From NCBI RefSeq assembly GCF_033439725.1, contig NW_026944387.1, forward strand, positions 3,224,001 through 3,288,000: a stretch of DNA of 64,000 nt, in the 5' to 3' direction. This stretch comes from Neurospora tetraspora (taxonomy: Eukaryota > Ascomycota > Sordariomycetes > Sordariales > Sordariaceae). A program made the position numbers and the translations under genes. Below, in pieces: positions 46,888 through 57,830 of the stretch (positions within the stretch are counted from its first letter, which is position 1; every line of letters starts with the position of its first letter). The notes under the pieces were generated by a model. The model saw only the letters and a program-made list of their open reading frames with translations. It did no database searches and was not told the origin of the DNA.

Positions 46888-48034
46888 CTAAGAGTGTCCG
46901 TGGATAGCCTTGGGCTTATACAGCTCCTCCAAATACTTCTCTTCCTCCTCCGTCAAAACCTTGCCTCTAGCGGAAATTGCTTCTTCCAGACGTTCAACGC
47001 TGCTAAAACCAATGATTGGACTGGTGACGCGCTTAGCAATCCAGGCCAAGGCTACGTGGGAGATCTATAAGTACGATTAGCAACCTCTTCAGATAGGGAT
47101 GTCGATGGGTTCTCTTGTCTGTAAAACTTACCGGCCACTCATGCTTATCCGCAATCTCAACCACGCGGTTGATAATTATTAGATCGGGCTCAACAGTGCC
47201 ATGCGATCCAGACTGGGCCTCCTTCTCTCCTTGACTCCTCTTGGTGCTGCCAAACTGGTCGGGCCTGCGGGCCAAGTGGCCACGGCACAAAGGAGCCCAT
47301 GGGATCAAGCCAACACCAGTGTCGTTGCAGAATCGGATCATCTCGCGCTCCTCCTCACGGTAGAGCAAGTTGTATTGATTCTGCATGCTGATAAACTTGG
47401 TCCAGCCGTTCTTCTCGGCGCAGAACTGCATCTGGGCAAATTGGGTGGCCCACATGCTGCTTGCACCAATGTAACGCACCCTACCGGACTGCACAAGGTC
47501 GTACAAAGCTTTCATGGTCTCTTCGATGGGAGTGTTTGGATCGAAGCGATGGATCTGCAGCAAGTCGATGTAGGGTGTCCCCAGGCGCCGGAGAGAGGCC
47601 TCCACGGCGTTGAAAATGGCGGCCCGCGACAGGCCGTGTTGGTTCACGTAGTCCTTGGAGGCGGCAATCTGGGAAGGGAAGAAGACGGAACGGAGATCGG
47701 GAGTCTCTCCGACAGCACCCCAACACTTGGTCAGGATGACCACCTTTTCGCGCGGAATGTCGTATTTCTAGAGGGCCTTTCTGACAATGATCTCGGATGC
47801 GCCATTGGAGTATACATTGGCCGTATCCCATGTGTTCAGGCCACGGTCATAGGCGGCTTTGAGTAGGGGGAGTGCCTCATCCTCCTCGATGGCCCAGTCC
47901 AGCGTCCGCCGATCACCGAAGCTCATGCAGCCAAAGATGGGCACAGAAACGCGGAGACCGCTCTTGCCCAGCCGGCGGTATTCACATTTGGAGTTCTCGA
48001 CAGACTCCTTGAGGCTGGCTGGAAGTTCAGGCAT
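46888..48034 (-). pseudogene. Aldo-keto reductase with an in-frame TAG
   Basis: NADPH-dependent aldo-keto reductase of the YajO/AKR9-like type. Exons are 48034-47132 and 47064-46888, with a 67-bp intron. Together they give 360 codons including a premature TAG at codon 89 (47770-47768), where relatives have Lys (KALKKY). Otherwise the gene reads cleanly, with [12 protein letters not shown], the catalytic Asp and Tyr in [10 protein letters not shown], Lys in ILTKCW and His in LLQIHRFD. The C-terminus SPIIGFSSVERLEEAI is also intact. So this is a one-codon lesion, a readthrough candidate, or an assembly error. If used as a stop, only an 88-residue stub is made. Confidence 0.8.
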
Positions 48035-48292
48035 CTTGTGAGTTGTGACTTGTGGGTGTGTGTTGTAGGCTGTTAGACGTCAAGGGACACTCGGAGGCGA
48101 TGGGTGGAACAGTAAAGTGAGGTGGTGTCAAGGAATGGGATGAGGATGAAGATGAAGCTGGAGATCATGGTGGCATTATAAAGAAGGCATCATTGACTAC
48201 AGATGGGACTTACACGAGCCCCAAGTAGTCAAGACCACCGGAGAAAGTGCAAGGCAGGTTACATCCACCATGGGGGACAGCGTCACTACCTA

Positions 48293-48567
48293 CCGTATAA
48301 TCTCGGGAAATCCGGATTTGGAGATTGGAGAAAATTCCCTTTTATGGCCACATACAGCGCCCAGTACTGCAGTGTGCAAGTCCGAGCCTATACATTAAGA
48401 CGCACGCAAGATAGTAGTAGGCAATATTATAGAGGTTTTTACTAACTGGGCGGGCATAAATGCAGGTGTATGCCGCACACGGCACTCTGTTGCTAGGCAT
48501 ATATATGTCTGGCCAAATAAGGGAATTTTCTCCAATCTCCAAATCCGGATTTCCCGAGATTATACGG
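48293..48567. mobile_element. MITE family C, 275 bp, TA target site
   Basis: Perfect 49-bp inverted repeats start CCGTATAATCTCGGGAAATC. TA lies on both sides (48291-48292 and 48568-48569). The interior at about 48373-48422, read in reverse, resembles the interior of B1 at about 35393-35445, so families B and C are related. It lies 250 bp upstream of the aldo-keto reductase start codon. Perfect arms suggest recent insertion. Confidence 0.92.
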
Positions 48568-48937
48568 TATTCTGGGTTGGATGGAAGCAGCACCTACCCC
48601 GCACCCAAGGCGAGAATGGAGTCGTGATGCCGGTTTGGCGATACAAATTTCCTCGCAAGTTCCATGTTAACTCCATGATCGTACCAGAGTGTGACGGTCG
48701 GAGGTACTACGGCGGTGTTGTCAAAGGCTCAGAGCAGTGAAGACGACCGCGTTCCTAAAGTCCGGCTGAGCATGATGAGCTAGAGGCTAGCTGATTTGTG
48801 ATCGAGGTCGGAATCATGTTAAAGATCAAGGAAGGAGAGGCTCCGGACGACCAAAAAGGGAAAACCAAATCGAACCAAGGAAGAAACCTGACAGTGCAGA
48901 GTAAAAAAAGATCAAAATAATGGGCAAATAAAAGCTA

Positions 48938-49010
48938 AGCCCGACGTGGGAATCGAACCCACAGCCTCAAGATTAGAAGTCTTGCGCGCTACCGATTGCG
49001 CCAGCCGGGC
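48938..49010 (-). tRNA. tRNA-Arg (anticodon TCT)
   Basis: 73 nt on the minus strand, no intron. The acceptor stem pairs GCCCGGC with GTCGGGC and the discriminator is T. The anticodon loop CTTCTAA gives TCT. The T arm is GTGGG-TTCGATT-CCCAC. A seven-T pol III terminator lies downstream on the minus strand near 48902-48908. Confidence 0.95.
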
Positions 49011-49365
49011 AGGCAATTTTACAGTAGATTGTACGTTTGAAGCCTTACATAGAGACAACCAATTACATCCTTGAATTAGATGGAAGCAACCACACACCGC
49101 CTTGGAGGGATGAAAGGCAAGCTCGGCAAGCTTTCCCCAATGCCAAGCCCCTTTCTGCCATCCAAAAGGCCCAAGCTCCGTCCCTCCTTTCGAGTTGACA
49201 TCATCGTCTCCCCACCAGCCTTGGGAACCCGTCGACCATATTCGACATTGCGAACACATTCAACCACTTTTCCACGACTTACGAAAGCTACAAACATCGC
49301 AAAGCACGACACCTTAATCAACAAAACACGAATTCCATCCTCGATCGATCGCAACTGCAACACCC

Positions 49366-50637
49366 ATGTCCCGAGACAACAGCGGCGACTGGGCGTCGCA
49401 GGCCCAGGTTGAGCCCCATCAGCTCGAGGGCGGCCATGCAGTGCCCTACTGGGACAAGAGCTGGTGGGAAGAGTACCGCCGAGCCAGGAGCATCAGAGAA
49501 AGAAACGAGATCATCACCAAGCTCGTCGACCAGATGCCCGTCAAGTGGGACACGCTTCCGCAGCTGCCCTTCTGGGCCCCTTTGTTCAACGTCACCCAAG
49601 GCCAGTACAAGGTGGACGTGGGCCAGAGGCTCATGGCCACGTCCTTCCTATTGGGCCACCAGCAGCTGGACCGGGAGGATATCGACCTTGTCGCCTACGC
49701 CGCCGCCAAGCGCTCTGTCACCAATGCGTACGCCCGACCCGCCATAGCCCTCGGCGCGGGTGTCTGCTGGGCTGTTGGATACAACAAGTACAACTTCCCT
49801 TTCTGGAAGCCAAAACCGGCATCCTTCAACCCCGAAATCTTCCCGAGTAAGAGATTCACCCTCGCCACCGGACCCCGGGCTACTTTGGCCTGGCAAGGCG
49901 CCCGCATTGCCGCCTGGTATGTCACCTGGAGAATTTTCGGTGGCTGGATCGCGGATGCGTATGCCGAGACCGTCTTCTCAGCGACATTGATGCGGAACAA
50001 GGCATTCAAACAGAAGATGGTCGAGGCGGGACAAGCGATGAAGGCGAAGGGCATTCCTCACGAGAGGCCCGAACTGAGGGACGCTTATTCAGTTGAGCAC
50101 GCGCCGGACGATGGCCACCAGGAAGATCAACAACAACTACCACAGCAGGCGCAAACACCATACTACCAGCGAATTCAGCAGCACCAACAGGAGCAGAAAC
50201 AACAACACCAGGTGCAACAGCAGCAGCAGCAGCAGACACAACAATCCACTTATAACCATGACGACGACGATTACCTCTACGATGACGCCTCCCCCGTAGC
50301 GCCAACCGCCAGAGGAACGGGTACCATCAGCTCGCCCGTCAGCCAGACCTCCGGCTCCGCATGGGATAGACTTCGACAGCAAGCAAAGGGGGGCCCCGCG
50401 CAAGCACCTGGAAGCACGACTGCAACCACACCTGCCACCTACGTCAAGCCTTCCCAGTCCCCTTCGTGGGCGGAGCGCCGTGCGGCTGCCGCAGGCCGCG
50501 GCGAGGGACTCTCGTATTCCTACTCGGAGACCGACCAGGAGAGGGCTCTGGCCAAGGAGCAGGCGCAAAGGGAGTTTGATGCCATGTTGGAGAGGGAGAG
50601 GAGGGGCGATGGCAGCAGCCGCGGACGTGGGTTCTAG
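49366..50637 (+). CDS. Conserved fungal protein with two probable membrane segments and a Q-rich tail, 423 aa
   Basis: Single-exon gene of unknown function. The N-terminal 240 residues are ordered. They include an acidic start, KVDVGQRLMATSFLLGHQQL, then two hydrophobic stretches, one around AYARPAIALGAGVCWAVGY (about 122-140) and one around ARIAAWYVTWRIFGGWI (about 178-195). The C-terminal 180 residues are low complexity, with a Gln-rich run near residues 255-298, Asp-rich and Ser/Thr/Pro stretches, and a final charged segment ending SSRGRGF. The shape (two membrane segments, no signal peptide) would fit an organelle membrane protein, perhaps mitochondrial, but this is a guess. The ATG at 49366 is the first in frame. 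Strong codon bias argues that it is a real gene. Confidence 0.75.
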   Translation: MSRDNSGDWASQAQVEPHQLEGGHAVPYWDKSWWEEYRRARSIRERNEIITKLVDQMPVKWDTLPQLPFWAPLFNVTQGQYKVDVGQRLMATSFLLGHQQLDREDIDLVAYAAAKRSVTNAYARPAIALGAGVCWAVGYNKYNFPFWKPKPASFNPEIFPSKRFTLATGPRATLAWQGARIAAWYVTWRIFGGWIADAYAETVFSATLMRNKAFKQKMVEAGQAMKAKGIPHERPELRDAYSVEHAPDDGHQEDQQQLPQQAQTPYYQRIQQHQQEQKQQHQVQQQQQQQTQQSTYNHDDDDYLYDDASPVAPTARGTGTISSPVSQTSGSAWDRLRQQAKGGPAQAPGSTTATTPATYVKPSQSPSWAERRAAAAGRGEGLSYSYSETDQERALAKEQAQREFDAMLERERRGDGSSRGRGF

Positions 50638-50909
50638 AGAAGTGAGTGAGCGAGTGAGTGAATGGTGAATATGTAAGAGCGGCTAAATGTGTACATATAA
50701 TATCCTGATTGGTACATGGGGATGTTTGCCTTCTCGCATGCTTTAAGCCTGCTTGCTTACCTGAGCCAGGGGAGTTTTGGTGTTTTGATGGCTTTCGCAT
50801 CGTCAGGAGCCTGGCTTAACACATTGTCTTATTTAAGCCTGAACACTAAATTTAAACTGCAACGGTTTTCCTTCCGAGACCGACCTCTTTAAACTGTAAA
50901 AGATCCTTT

Positions 50910-51746
50910 TCAAGGTTCCGACTCAACATCCGGCGGAAACGTCCCAAACAGCGCCATAAGGTGCTCTATCTCCTCCTTGCTAAGCATCTTACCCTCCTTT
51001 CCAGCCTTGGACAGCATTCGAAAGTCTGTTATCCAAGAAGAGTCTTCGTTAGCGGCCAAGAACACTTGAACAGAAACCACCAAACCAAGAGTAGATAGAG
51101 ACAAGGGATTGAAAGTCAGAAAAAAAGGCCTACAATCAACGTAGTGGCCCGGCGTGGCAGTCATATACACCTCGCAGGCTTCCGTCTCTGACGCATTCTT
51201 GAACGTGTGGATGGCTCCCGGCGGAACCGTCATGAGGTCTCCGGCCGAGGCGTCGACTTCGGCGTCGGGTGTTACGAAGCGGCATGTCCCTTTTGGAAGA
51301 AGAAGTTAGTCAGACGGTGTTAGAGATTCTAGGTTTACCAGACAAGTTAGTTTGTTCGAATGAGTCGTTTATACCCTCATGATCTTCCTTCCATCTCTTC
51401 CTGTCCCATCCCATCTCATTTCATCTCAACAATACTTTCCTTTCCAACTACTCGCTCAATGCCCCCCTTCCAACCCTTCCCCGTTCCTACACCATTGGGG
51501 TAAAACGAGGCAAAGAGTTCAAATTAATCACCCACCCTTAACAACAAAAAACAGCTCATCATGGAACCGATGCCAATGCATGGGCGGGCCCGAAACCCCC
51601 GCCGGGAGCTCCAGCAGAATGGCGCCGACGCGGTCGCCGGTGCGGGATCCGTCCTCGTAGACGCGGATGGTCATGGGTCCGACCTTGAGCACCTCGGCGG
51701 CCTGTCGGGTGGCCAGGTTGACGGGGACGGGGCCGCGGACTGGCAT
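50910..51746 (-). CDS. Small single-domain cupin protein, 160 aa
   Basis: Exons are 51746-51536, 51289-51134 and 51025-50910, with introns of 246 and 108 bp; phases agree. The cupin motif 1 is visible as PPMHWHRFHDELFFVVKG, with two His and one Glu that would bind metal. Motif 2 falls in GDLMTVPPGAIHTFKN, with the third His. The C-terminus is helical and charged (KMLSKEEIEHLMALFG). Family members include quercetinase-like and other small metal enzymes as well as proteins of unknown role, and the substrate cannot be told. There is no signal peptide. Confidence 0.8.
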
Positions 51747-52347
51747 TTTGTCTGTTCTCTTTGTTTGTCTGTTTCTTTTGGGGATGATAAGAGTTTTGTG
51801 TAAATGTGAATTGAGGATAAAGTAGTCAATCGGATTGAAGGTTGAAGGAGAATGTGGCAAGAGCGGGAGTATATGGATATATCATATGTTAGTAAGCGTG
51901 GGTAAGCGACTCCATCACTTAGTCTAGTCTCCAATTCCCGCCCGCCTCTACGCTTTATCTCACGGCACGTGTCTAGCATGCAGCCACAAATTGTCTGAGG
52001 ATATCAAAAGACCCCGTCTGTTCACGGTGTCTATTAATGTAGACCAGATGAGTCGCTGGACGCAATCAGTTTACGCAAATCGACTACTATCAATGTTATC
52101 GTGCCTTTAGCTGCCAGCTCTCACCCTGAATGATCCAAAGAACTCCTTTCCTTAACGCCTCGCTTTGGCAGGCCCACTGCCCATCAGTTTTTCTAAATGT
52201 TTATACTTTCATCACCAAGTCATTTCTTCATATCCCCATTTCCATGGTTCTTCATGCATCCGTCGCTAATAATAACCGCATTCGGCCTGTCTCGCCATAG
52301 CCGTCGGCCGCCCATCCCATCCCCCACGCCAGCCAGCCCATTGCCCA
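51747..52347. other. Spacer between kinase 3' end and cupin promoter
   Basis: Contains the cupin 5' leader and promoter and the 3' flank of the kinase gene. No gene or repeat was recognised. Confidence 0.6.
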
Positions 52348-53985
52348 TCACACCTTATAACCATTATGCGGCGGGTAGGCCATATCCACCACATCGGTTG
52401 GCGAATGTGACGCCTGCTTGGCCACATACAACGAATTTGCCCTCACTCTCCTGACGGTAAACGAACCAGCCGTAGGACTCTTGGTCAAAGTTGGGCTGTT
52501 CGACCTTGTCCGCTGTAGCGGTAGCTGTCTGCCATTGGCGGCCACCCCCACCATGGTCGGCGCCCGTGTTGGCGGACGCGACCTGCCTGTCAGCATCTGT
52601 TCCTCGCAGTTTTCGCAGCGACCGGGGCTTTCGTAGATATCGTAGAGATGCCGGAACAAGGGGTAGAGGTCCCTGGCGTAGGGACGCATGTGGTAGTCGT
52701 GATCCATCATTCTTCTGATGTGTCTGAGGACCTTGATGACGCCGCTTAGGGATGCCTCTTTCTCCCTTTGCCGAGCTTTCTCCCTCTCTTTGAAGGATTG
52801 TGATTTTGGCATGGACGGCGGGTAATTTGTTGATGGTGTAGGTTTGTCCGACGATGGAGATGGAAGCGCATCAAGTTGGTCTTCTGCCATCTGTTCGAGA
52901 TGATTGATATATTCCTGTAAGTTGTCTAACGCATCGGTGTACTTGGACTCGCCAACTTGGTTGGCGTTGCCTGCCATACGCTCAAGCTGCTCCTCTGCAT
53001 AGGATGGAGGCTTCCCGAGTAGTACGGTCACCATCTCCAGGAAGACACAACCCAGCGAGAAGACATCAGACCTCTCATCGCGCTGCGTCTCCTGCATTGC
53101 TTCTGGGTCGGCATACTTGAGCGTCTTGGCGGTAGGTCCTTGAGAGTGCTGGCCTGTTTCAAAGTGCTTGGAAAGGCCAAAGTCAGTGAGCAGAGGAAAG
53201 CCAAAATCGTCTATGACAACGTTCTCGGGTTTGATGTCCTTGTGCCGTATCTGCACTGTTGACTTGTGCAGATAGCTGACAGCTTGGGCCAAGCAACCGA
53301 AATACGAATGGAGATATTGTACCATCCAGTTCTCCTCTTCAGCAGTTCGTGGTGAGTGGGCAGCAGCGGACGCAATATCGAGCATAAAAGTTCGTAGATT
53401 GCATTGGGCCGGAGGGTACATGGCGATACCAAGTATGTGACGCTTGATCTGTTGATCGACCCTCCTGAAGACGGCGCGAGCACCGGTGCCGGCAACACGG
53501 CGCTGGCGAACCTGGCGGTTGGAGATGCAATAGTCCTCAAACGAAGCTACGTAGACGACGATGTGAGGATGGCGCACCGCCACCATGTTCTGCACCTCTT
53601 GCAAGGCCAGCTTGCGCACATTGCTGTCAGGGCCAGGCGGGCGTGTGTTTTCCTTGCAAACAATAACTTTGAGGGCCAGGGGTCGTCTGTAGGCTTGACC
53701 GTCCGGAGGGCTGACCTTGTAGACGATGGTCGAGCCGGAATCGCCCAACTCGGGACTTATCTGGACGAAAGGTTGAGGAGGCTTGAGATACTCTTTGTTG
53801 GCGTGGTTAAAGACCTTGTGCTTCCGGGGACTGAGCCCAGCGTCCTGGACCGGACGGAGCCAGGCCTCGGACTCTTCCCTGCCATGGTCATCCCATTCGA
53901 AATGATCATGGTCGTGCGTGGATATGTAGTCCAACATGTGGAGCATGGCCTGGGAGGCTTGGCTCCCGGCCGAATCGGTGGACAT
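52348..53985 (-). CDS. Serine/threonine protein kinase, fungal-specific type, 545 aa
   Basis: Single exon. The glycine loop is LGDSGSTIVYKV (about 80-91), the ATP-binding Lys is about 106 (LALKVIV) and the partner Glu about 130 (LQEVQNM). The catalytic loop reads RHKDIKPENVVID with Asp250, so the usual HRD Arg is Lys. The metal site is TDFGLSK (Asp268), and the activation segment ends YADPEA instead of APE. An Arg-rich insert (about 155-183) sits in the N-lobe hinge area. The C-terminal 200 residues are a helical and then Ser/Pro-rich tail, with RMMDHDYHMRPYARDLYPLF resembling the end of kinase subdomain XI. It is probably active. Target and pathway are unknown. Confidence 0.85.
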   Translation of the reverse strand: MSTDSAGSQASQAMLHMLDYISTHDHDHFEWDDHGREESEAWLRPVQDAGLSPRKHKVFNHANKEYLKPPQPFVQISPELGDSGSTIVYKVSPPDGQAYRRPLALKVIVCKENTRPPGPDSNVRKLALQEVQNMVAVRHPHIVVYVASFEDYCISNRQVRQRRVAGTGARAVFRRVDQQIKRHILGIAMYPPAQCNLRTFMLDIASAAAHSPRTAEEENWMVQYLHSYFGCLAQAVSYLHKSTVQIRHKDIKPENVVIDDFGFPLLTDFGLSKHFETGQHSQGPTAKTLKYADPEAMQETQRDERSDVFSLGCVFLEMVTVLLGKPPSYAEEQLERMAGNANQVGESKYTDALDNLQEYINHLEQMAEDQLDALPSPSSDKPTPSTNYPPSMPKSQSFKEREKARQREKEASLSGVIKVLRHIRRMMDHDYHMRPYARDLYPLFRHLYDIYESPGRCENCEEQMLTGRSRPPTRAPTMVGVAANGRQLPLQRTRSNSPTLTKSPTAGSFTVRRVRANSLYVAKQASHSPTDVVDMAYPPHNGYKV

Positions 53986-56157
53986 TTGGGTCCCGGCTTC
54001 CCACGTGCTAGGCCGGGCTGCTCAATGCTTGGGGGTAGAAAGATAAAGGTACCCTCCCGTAAGCGGCGGGAAGCGATTGACGGGAAGACAAAAAGGGGGG
54101 TGGGTTGGAGGGTGGGTTGCGGGCTTGGGGGTGATGCAAGGGCCAAGCAACCCAGCCAGCAGAGGCTCCAGGTACCTTTGGACCGAGATGAGGCTAGATC
54201 GCGATAGTGGTGACAGGCTGGCACTGGCTCCAAACATCCACAGTTTCTCGTGTTTTCTAAGGTCGCCTAAGAAATGGAATTATGTCGCGAAAGTTCCTTG
54301 TTTCGCTGGTCGATTGTTGAAGCGGGGAATGCCCCAGCAAGGCGCCCAGAACAGACACCGAATGAGCAGGCGGTGGAAGCCATGTCTCGAAACGGGGCTG
54401 TGATAGGATCGCTCCTTTGGTTAGCAGGTATCCGGTTTCAAGCCCAAATGTGTACGGTGAATGCAGCGACTGGCCCGCGGTGAGGAGAACCCCAAAGGCC
54501 CAAAGAAACAAGACGACAGGCCAGGCCTCGAAGATTCCTGGCGCCATTCGCCAATCCCAAGACTTTTTTCTACTTCGATGCCAGGTCGGAGCGCCTCATC
54601 GCAGCGTTCTTGGCCCAGCATGAAGGTAGTCGTGTAGGCTGTGCAAAAGACAGCGGAACATTGGTCCTTTCTGCGGCGCAACAGAGCGACGGGTCAATCC
54701 AACTCTGGGGGCCGACAAAAATTGTCAGAGAAGTGAGCCCTCATGTGTGTGGGAAGTGGTGGTGTTGATATTGACCGTCACTTGTTCAGTGCTTCGAGAT
54801 ATCAAGCTTCACCCCGGTGGCGCCTGTCCATCTTCCCCTGTAGCGCATTTTTTTCACAAGCGATGCGCAGCGTCCACAAACATCAATCATAACGGGATAT
54901 CTTGGATGGTCAAAACCAAGAAGCCGGCGACGGGAGTACCCCGCGCGCGGGATTGCGGGATTGCGGGATGCATCATGCTCCCCATCACCCACGCCCAAGC
55001 GCACCCACGGCGCTGTTTGACAGGGCGCATCACTGGGGCCGTGGCTTCAGTGGGGGCCTGGGCATGAAGCCTCCATGTCTTCGCTATTTTGTCGACGGGA
55101 CGAAGACGGGAGGGCCTTCTGGGACAATCCGGCGGGAACGGGATTGACGGGAATTGCGGGAGCCCCAAGGGGAAACCCCAAAAGGGCGACTTTGGCGAGG
55201 CGAGGGCCGACATGGACGAGGTACGTATCTCTCCCGTACACTAGATTGTTGAGCTTCGTCTTCCGCGACCGGACAGTCTTCCTTTCAACGGTGGTACTTC
55301 CGTAGGGCAGCAAGACAAGGGGCAAGGCCCGGCGGACCTGAACAACATGCGCGGGAGCAAAGCACGAAGCGGGCGGGGTCAACGTCAATACTCCAGACTA
55401 GCCTGAAGCCGTCTTGGCTCATGAAGATCAATTGACATCACAAGACCAGCAAAGCGTCGCACTCTGTATCTTGGCGTTTCTGCGCTGCTTGTCCATGGAA
55501 GTGGAATCTCAACACCAAGGTTTTGCTCGTGCTTTCCTGTTGGGCACTCTGAACTATTTACAACTTGCATCGGGGTACCTAATTCGGTGCAACTGTTACT
55601 GCTTGGAACTTTTGGACAAATTTCCCATCTTCTCCATATCGTTGGTGATGTGCGTGCATGAAAGAGTGGGAAGCATGGGGAAGGAACGGAAGGTGGGCAT
55701 CTGCTAGCATCCCGCAGTCGGAGCCTGACCATGACCATGACTGCAGTCTCACTCCTGCGATGCGGACGGAATTTCTTGGTCAATGTCTCGGTTTCTTTTC
55801 ATTCCCCTCTTCCCGAGCTGCAGGCACCGAACACGCTGTCTTCTCGAATGCTCACCGAATTCTGTCAAATCCGTCAATTCCCGTGACCAAAACAAAATTT
55901 CGTCATTTAAACGGATCGACAAATACGACAAATGCGATCCTTTCGTTATTCTAAACCAAAGTGTTGGGCCGAGGTCGCCAGCTGGTCGCGTAGTCTCTTG
56001 AATCGACGATGCCCCTTTCGGCACTTCCCAATTAGGAAGTCCGGCCAACTGGCGATAGTACAATGAATCATGGACTCTCACACATGGACCTTTTGCATTC
56101 TTGACCGAAAGTTGGGCGCCCGCACTCCCAACAGGAGCAGCACTGCGCTTTGAACTC
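53986..56157. other. 2.2-kb spacer without recognised gene
   Basis: Contains the kinase promoter and G-rich, low-complexity patches, such as GGGATTGC repeats near 54950-54965. Open frames on both strands are overlapping and lack family motifs. Confidence 0.5.
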
Positions 56158-56230
56158 GCCCGGCTAGCTCAATCGGTAGAGCGTGAGACTCTTAATCTCA
56201 AGGTTGTGGGTTCGACCCCCACGTCGGGCT
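56158..56230 (+). tRNA. tRNA-Lys (anticodon CTT)
   Basis: 73 nt without intron. The acceptor stem pairs GCCCGGC with GTCGGGC and the discriminator is T. The D arm is GCTC/GAGC, the anticodon loop CTCTTAA gives CTT, and the T arm is GTGGG-TTCGACC-CCCAC. A T-rich terminator follows near 56258. Confidence 0.95.
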
Positions 56231-57830
56231 CAATTCCCGACGGCGAGTGAACAGTCTTCTTTTTGGCGTTTTGCTCCAGTTTTCTAACGTCAGCCGTAGT
56301 TTTTGACGTCAAAAAAGAACACCGTGACCGGGCAATCATGGACGTTTTTGACCGTCAGCCTTCTGTATGGCCACACAATGTGTGGCTTGTTTTCGCCTTC
56401 ATCAAGGTGGTGGTTGAGCATCTTGGCAGTCCACATTTCTTATCTCATAGCTGAGGTGCGATAAGCCAACGAGAGGCCCTTATTCAAGCGATCATCGGCC
56501 GACTGTCGTAACCGCCGAGGCATTGAGAGGCAAGGGGCATCATAGCAACGACAAGTGACAACACCAACAAACAACAGCAACAAGTCAGCACAGTGTAGGG
56601 GCGGCTTCTCGAATCTTGATACGCTTTCCTGTTCCCGTCGATGCCGTTCCCGTCCCCAGGTCTCCCCTCGGTCTCCTCTGAATCGCATTGGGGAATCATC
56701 GCATTGGGAAATCCGGTCGTTGCCCCTGGACGGGACTTGCCAGACTCCAGTTCTCCGTCAAAGTTGTTGGCGGGGGGTCGCATTGTCAGAAGCAGGGGCG
56801 GAGACGATGAAAGACAGGACAGGTCACCGGGTCATTCAGGTTTGATGAGCCTAAAATAACGTTATCAGTTCTGCAGCATTTTCGATGTGCTGGGAGGTGC
56901 TTGGAGGTGCATGGTCGAGGCTCCTGGCTAGTGCATCGCGGTGGTGCCGGCGCATCGCAATGGAGGCCGGAACAAAAGAGCGTTCTGGACTTTGTGTTCA
57001 ATGTTCGAGGCTCCTTGTCGGCGCAAATCTTGTCCGCGTTGGTGGTTGTAAAAGGGAAAAAAGTGACATCGACTCCGCATTTTCGGGGCAATTCTCCCCC
57101 TGCGACCGCCCATCCGCATTCGCGACCTCCTGGACATGTTCCATGCAGCAGGTACATTCTCCCAGCACAGCGCGGTTGCACTGCAGGATGCGACGTTAGC
57201 GAGGCGTGGAGGTGCTGAGGGGAAAAAGGTACATTCTAGCGCGTACCGGAAAGGGGAAAAAGGACTCTTTTGATTGGGCACCAAGTGGATCCCCGCAGAA
57301 ATGTTCCACCACTGGCCGGCAAACGCAACAATTTACGTGCCGATCATTTTTTTTTCTCCAGAGAAGCAGACGGAAAAAATCAGCTGGGCAAGTTGACAAG
57401 ATTACTGCCGAGAAAATCGATTGCGCATTGTCCCTGCCACACCAGCTCACCCTGCACGCGCACGCACAACACGAGCCAGGCCTGGGACGGTTCGGAAGTC
57501 TGGGACAGGAAAGAGTCCAATTCGTTGCAGATTGCAGCTGGTCACAAGAGTCCAGCCCAGATTGCGCCCAGCCAGGGGAACGAGACTAGCATAGCTTGCA
57601 TAGCCAGCAGCAGAAGCAGAACGACGAGAATAAATAAGGTAAACATGTCGCCCTCCATGTGGACGATGAGGTGGTCGCACCAGGTCATCAATGTACACCA
57701 TCAACAGTCTTGTTCGACCATCAGCCGTGTAAACAACACCCTCAAGTCAATCATCCGAAGACCAAGAGGCCCGTGCACCACTCTCAGCATTTCCCACGAG
57801 TTATCAGCACCACCGATAACGTCAAGCTAG
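56231..57830. other. Spacer upstream of glycerol kinase
   Basis: No protein gene was recognised. The right part is presumably promoter and 5' leader of the kinase gene. Confidence 0.5.

Noticed and set aside
54022-57700. Many open frames of 60-130 codons between the kinase and glycerol kinase genes
   Set aside because: Mutually overlapping, no motifs and no consistent splice model.
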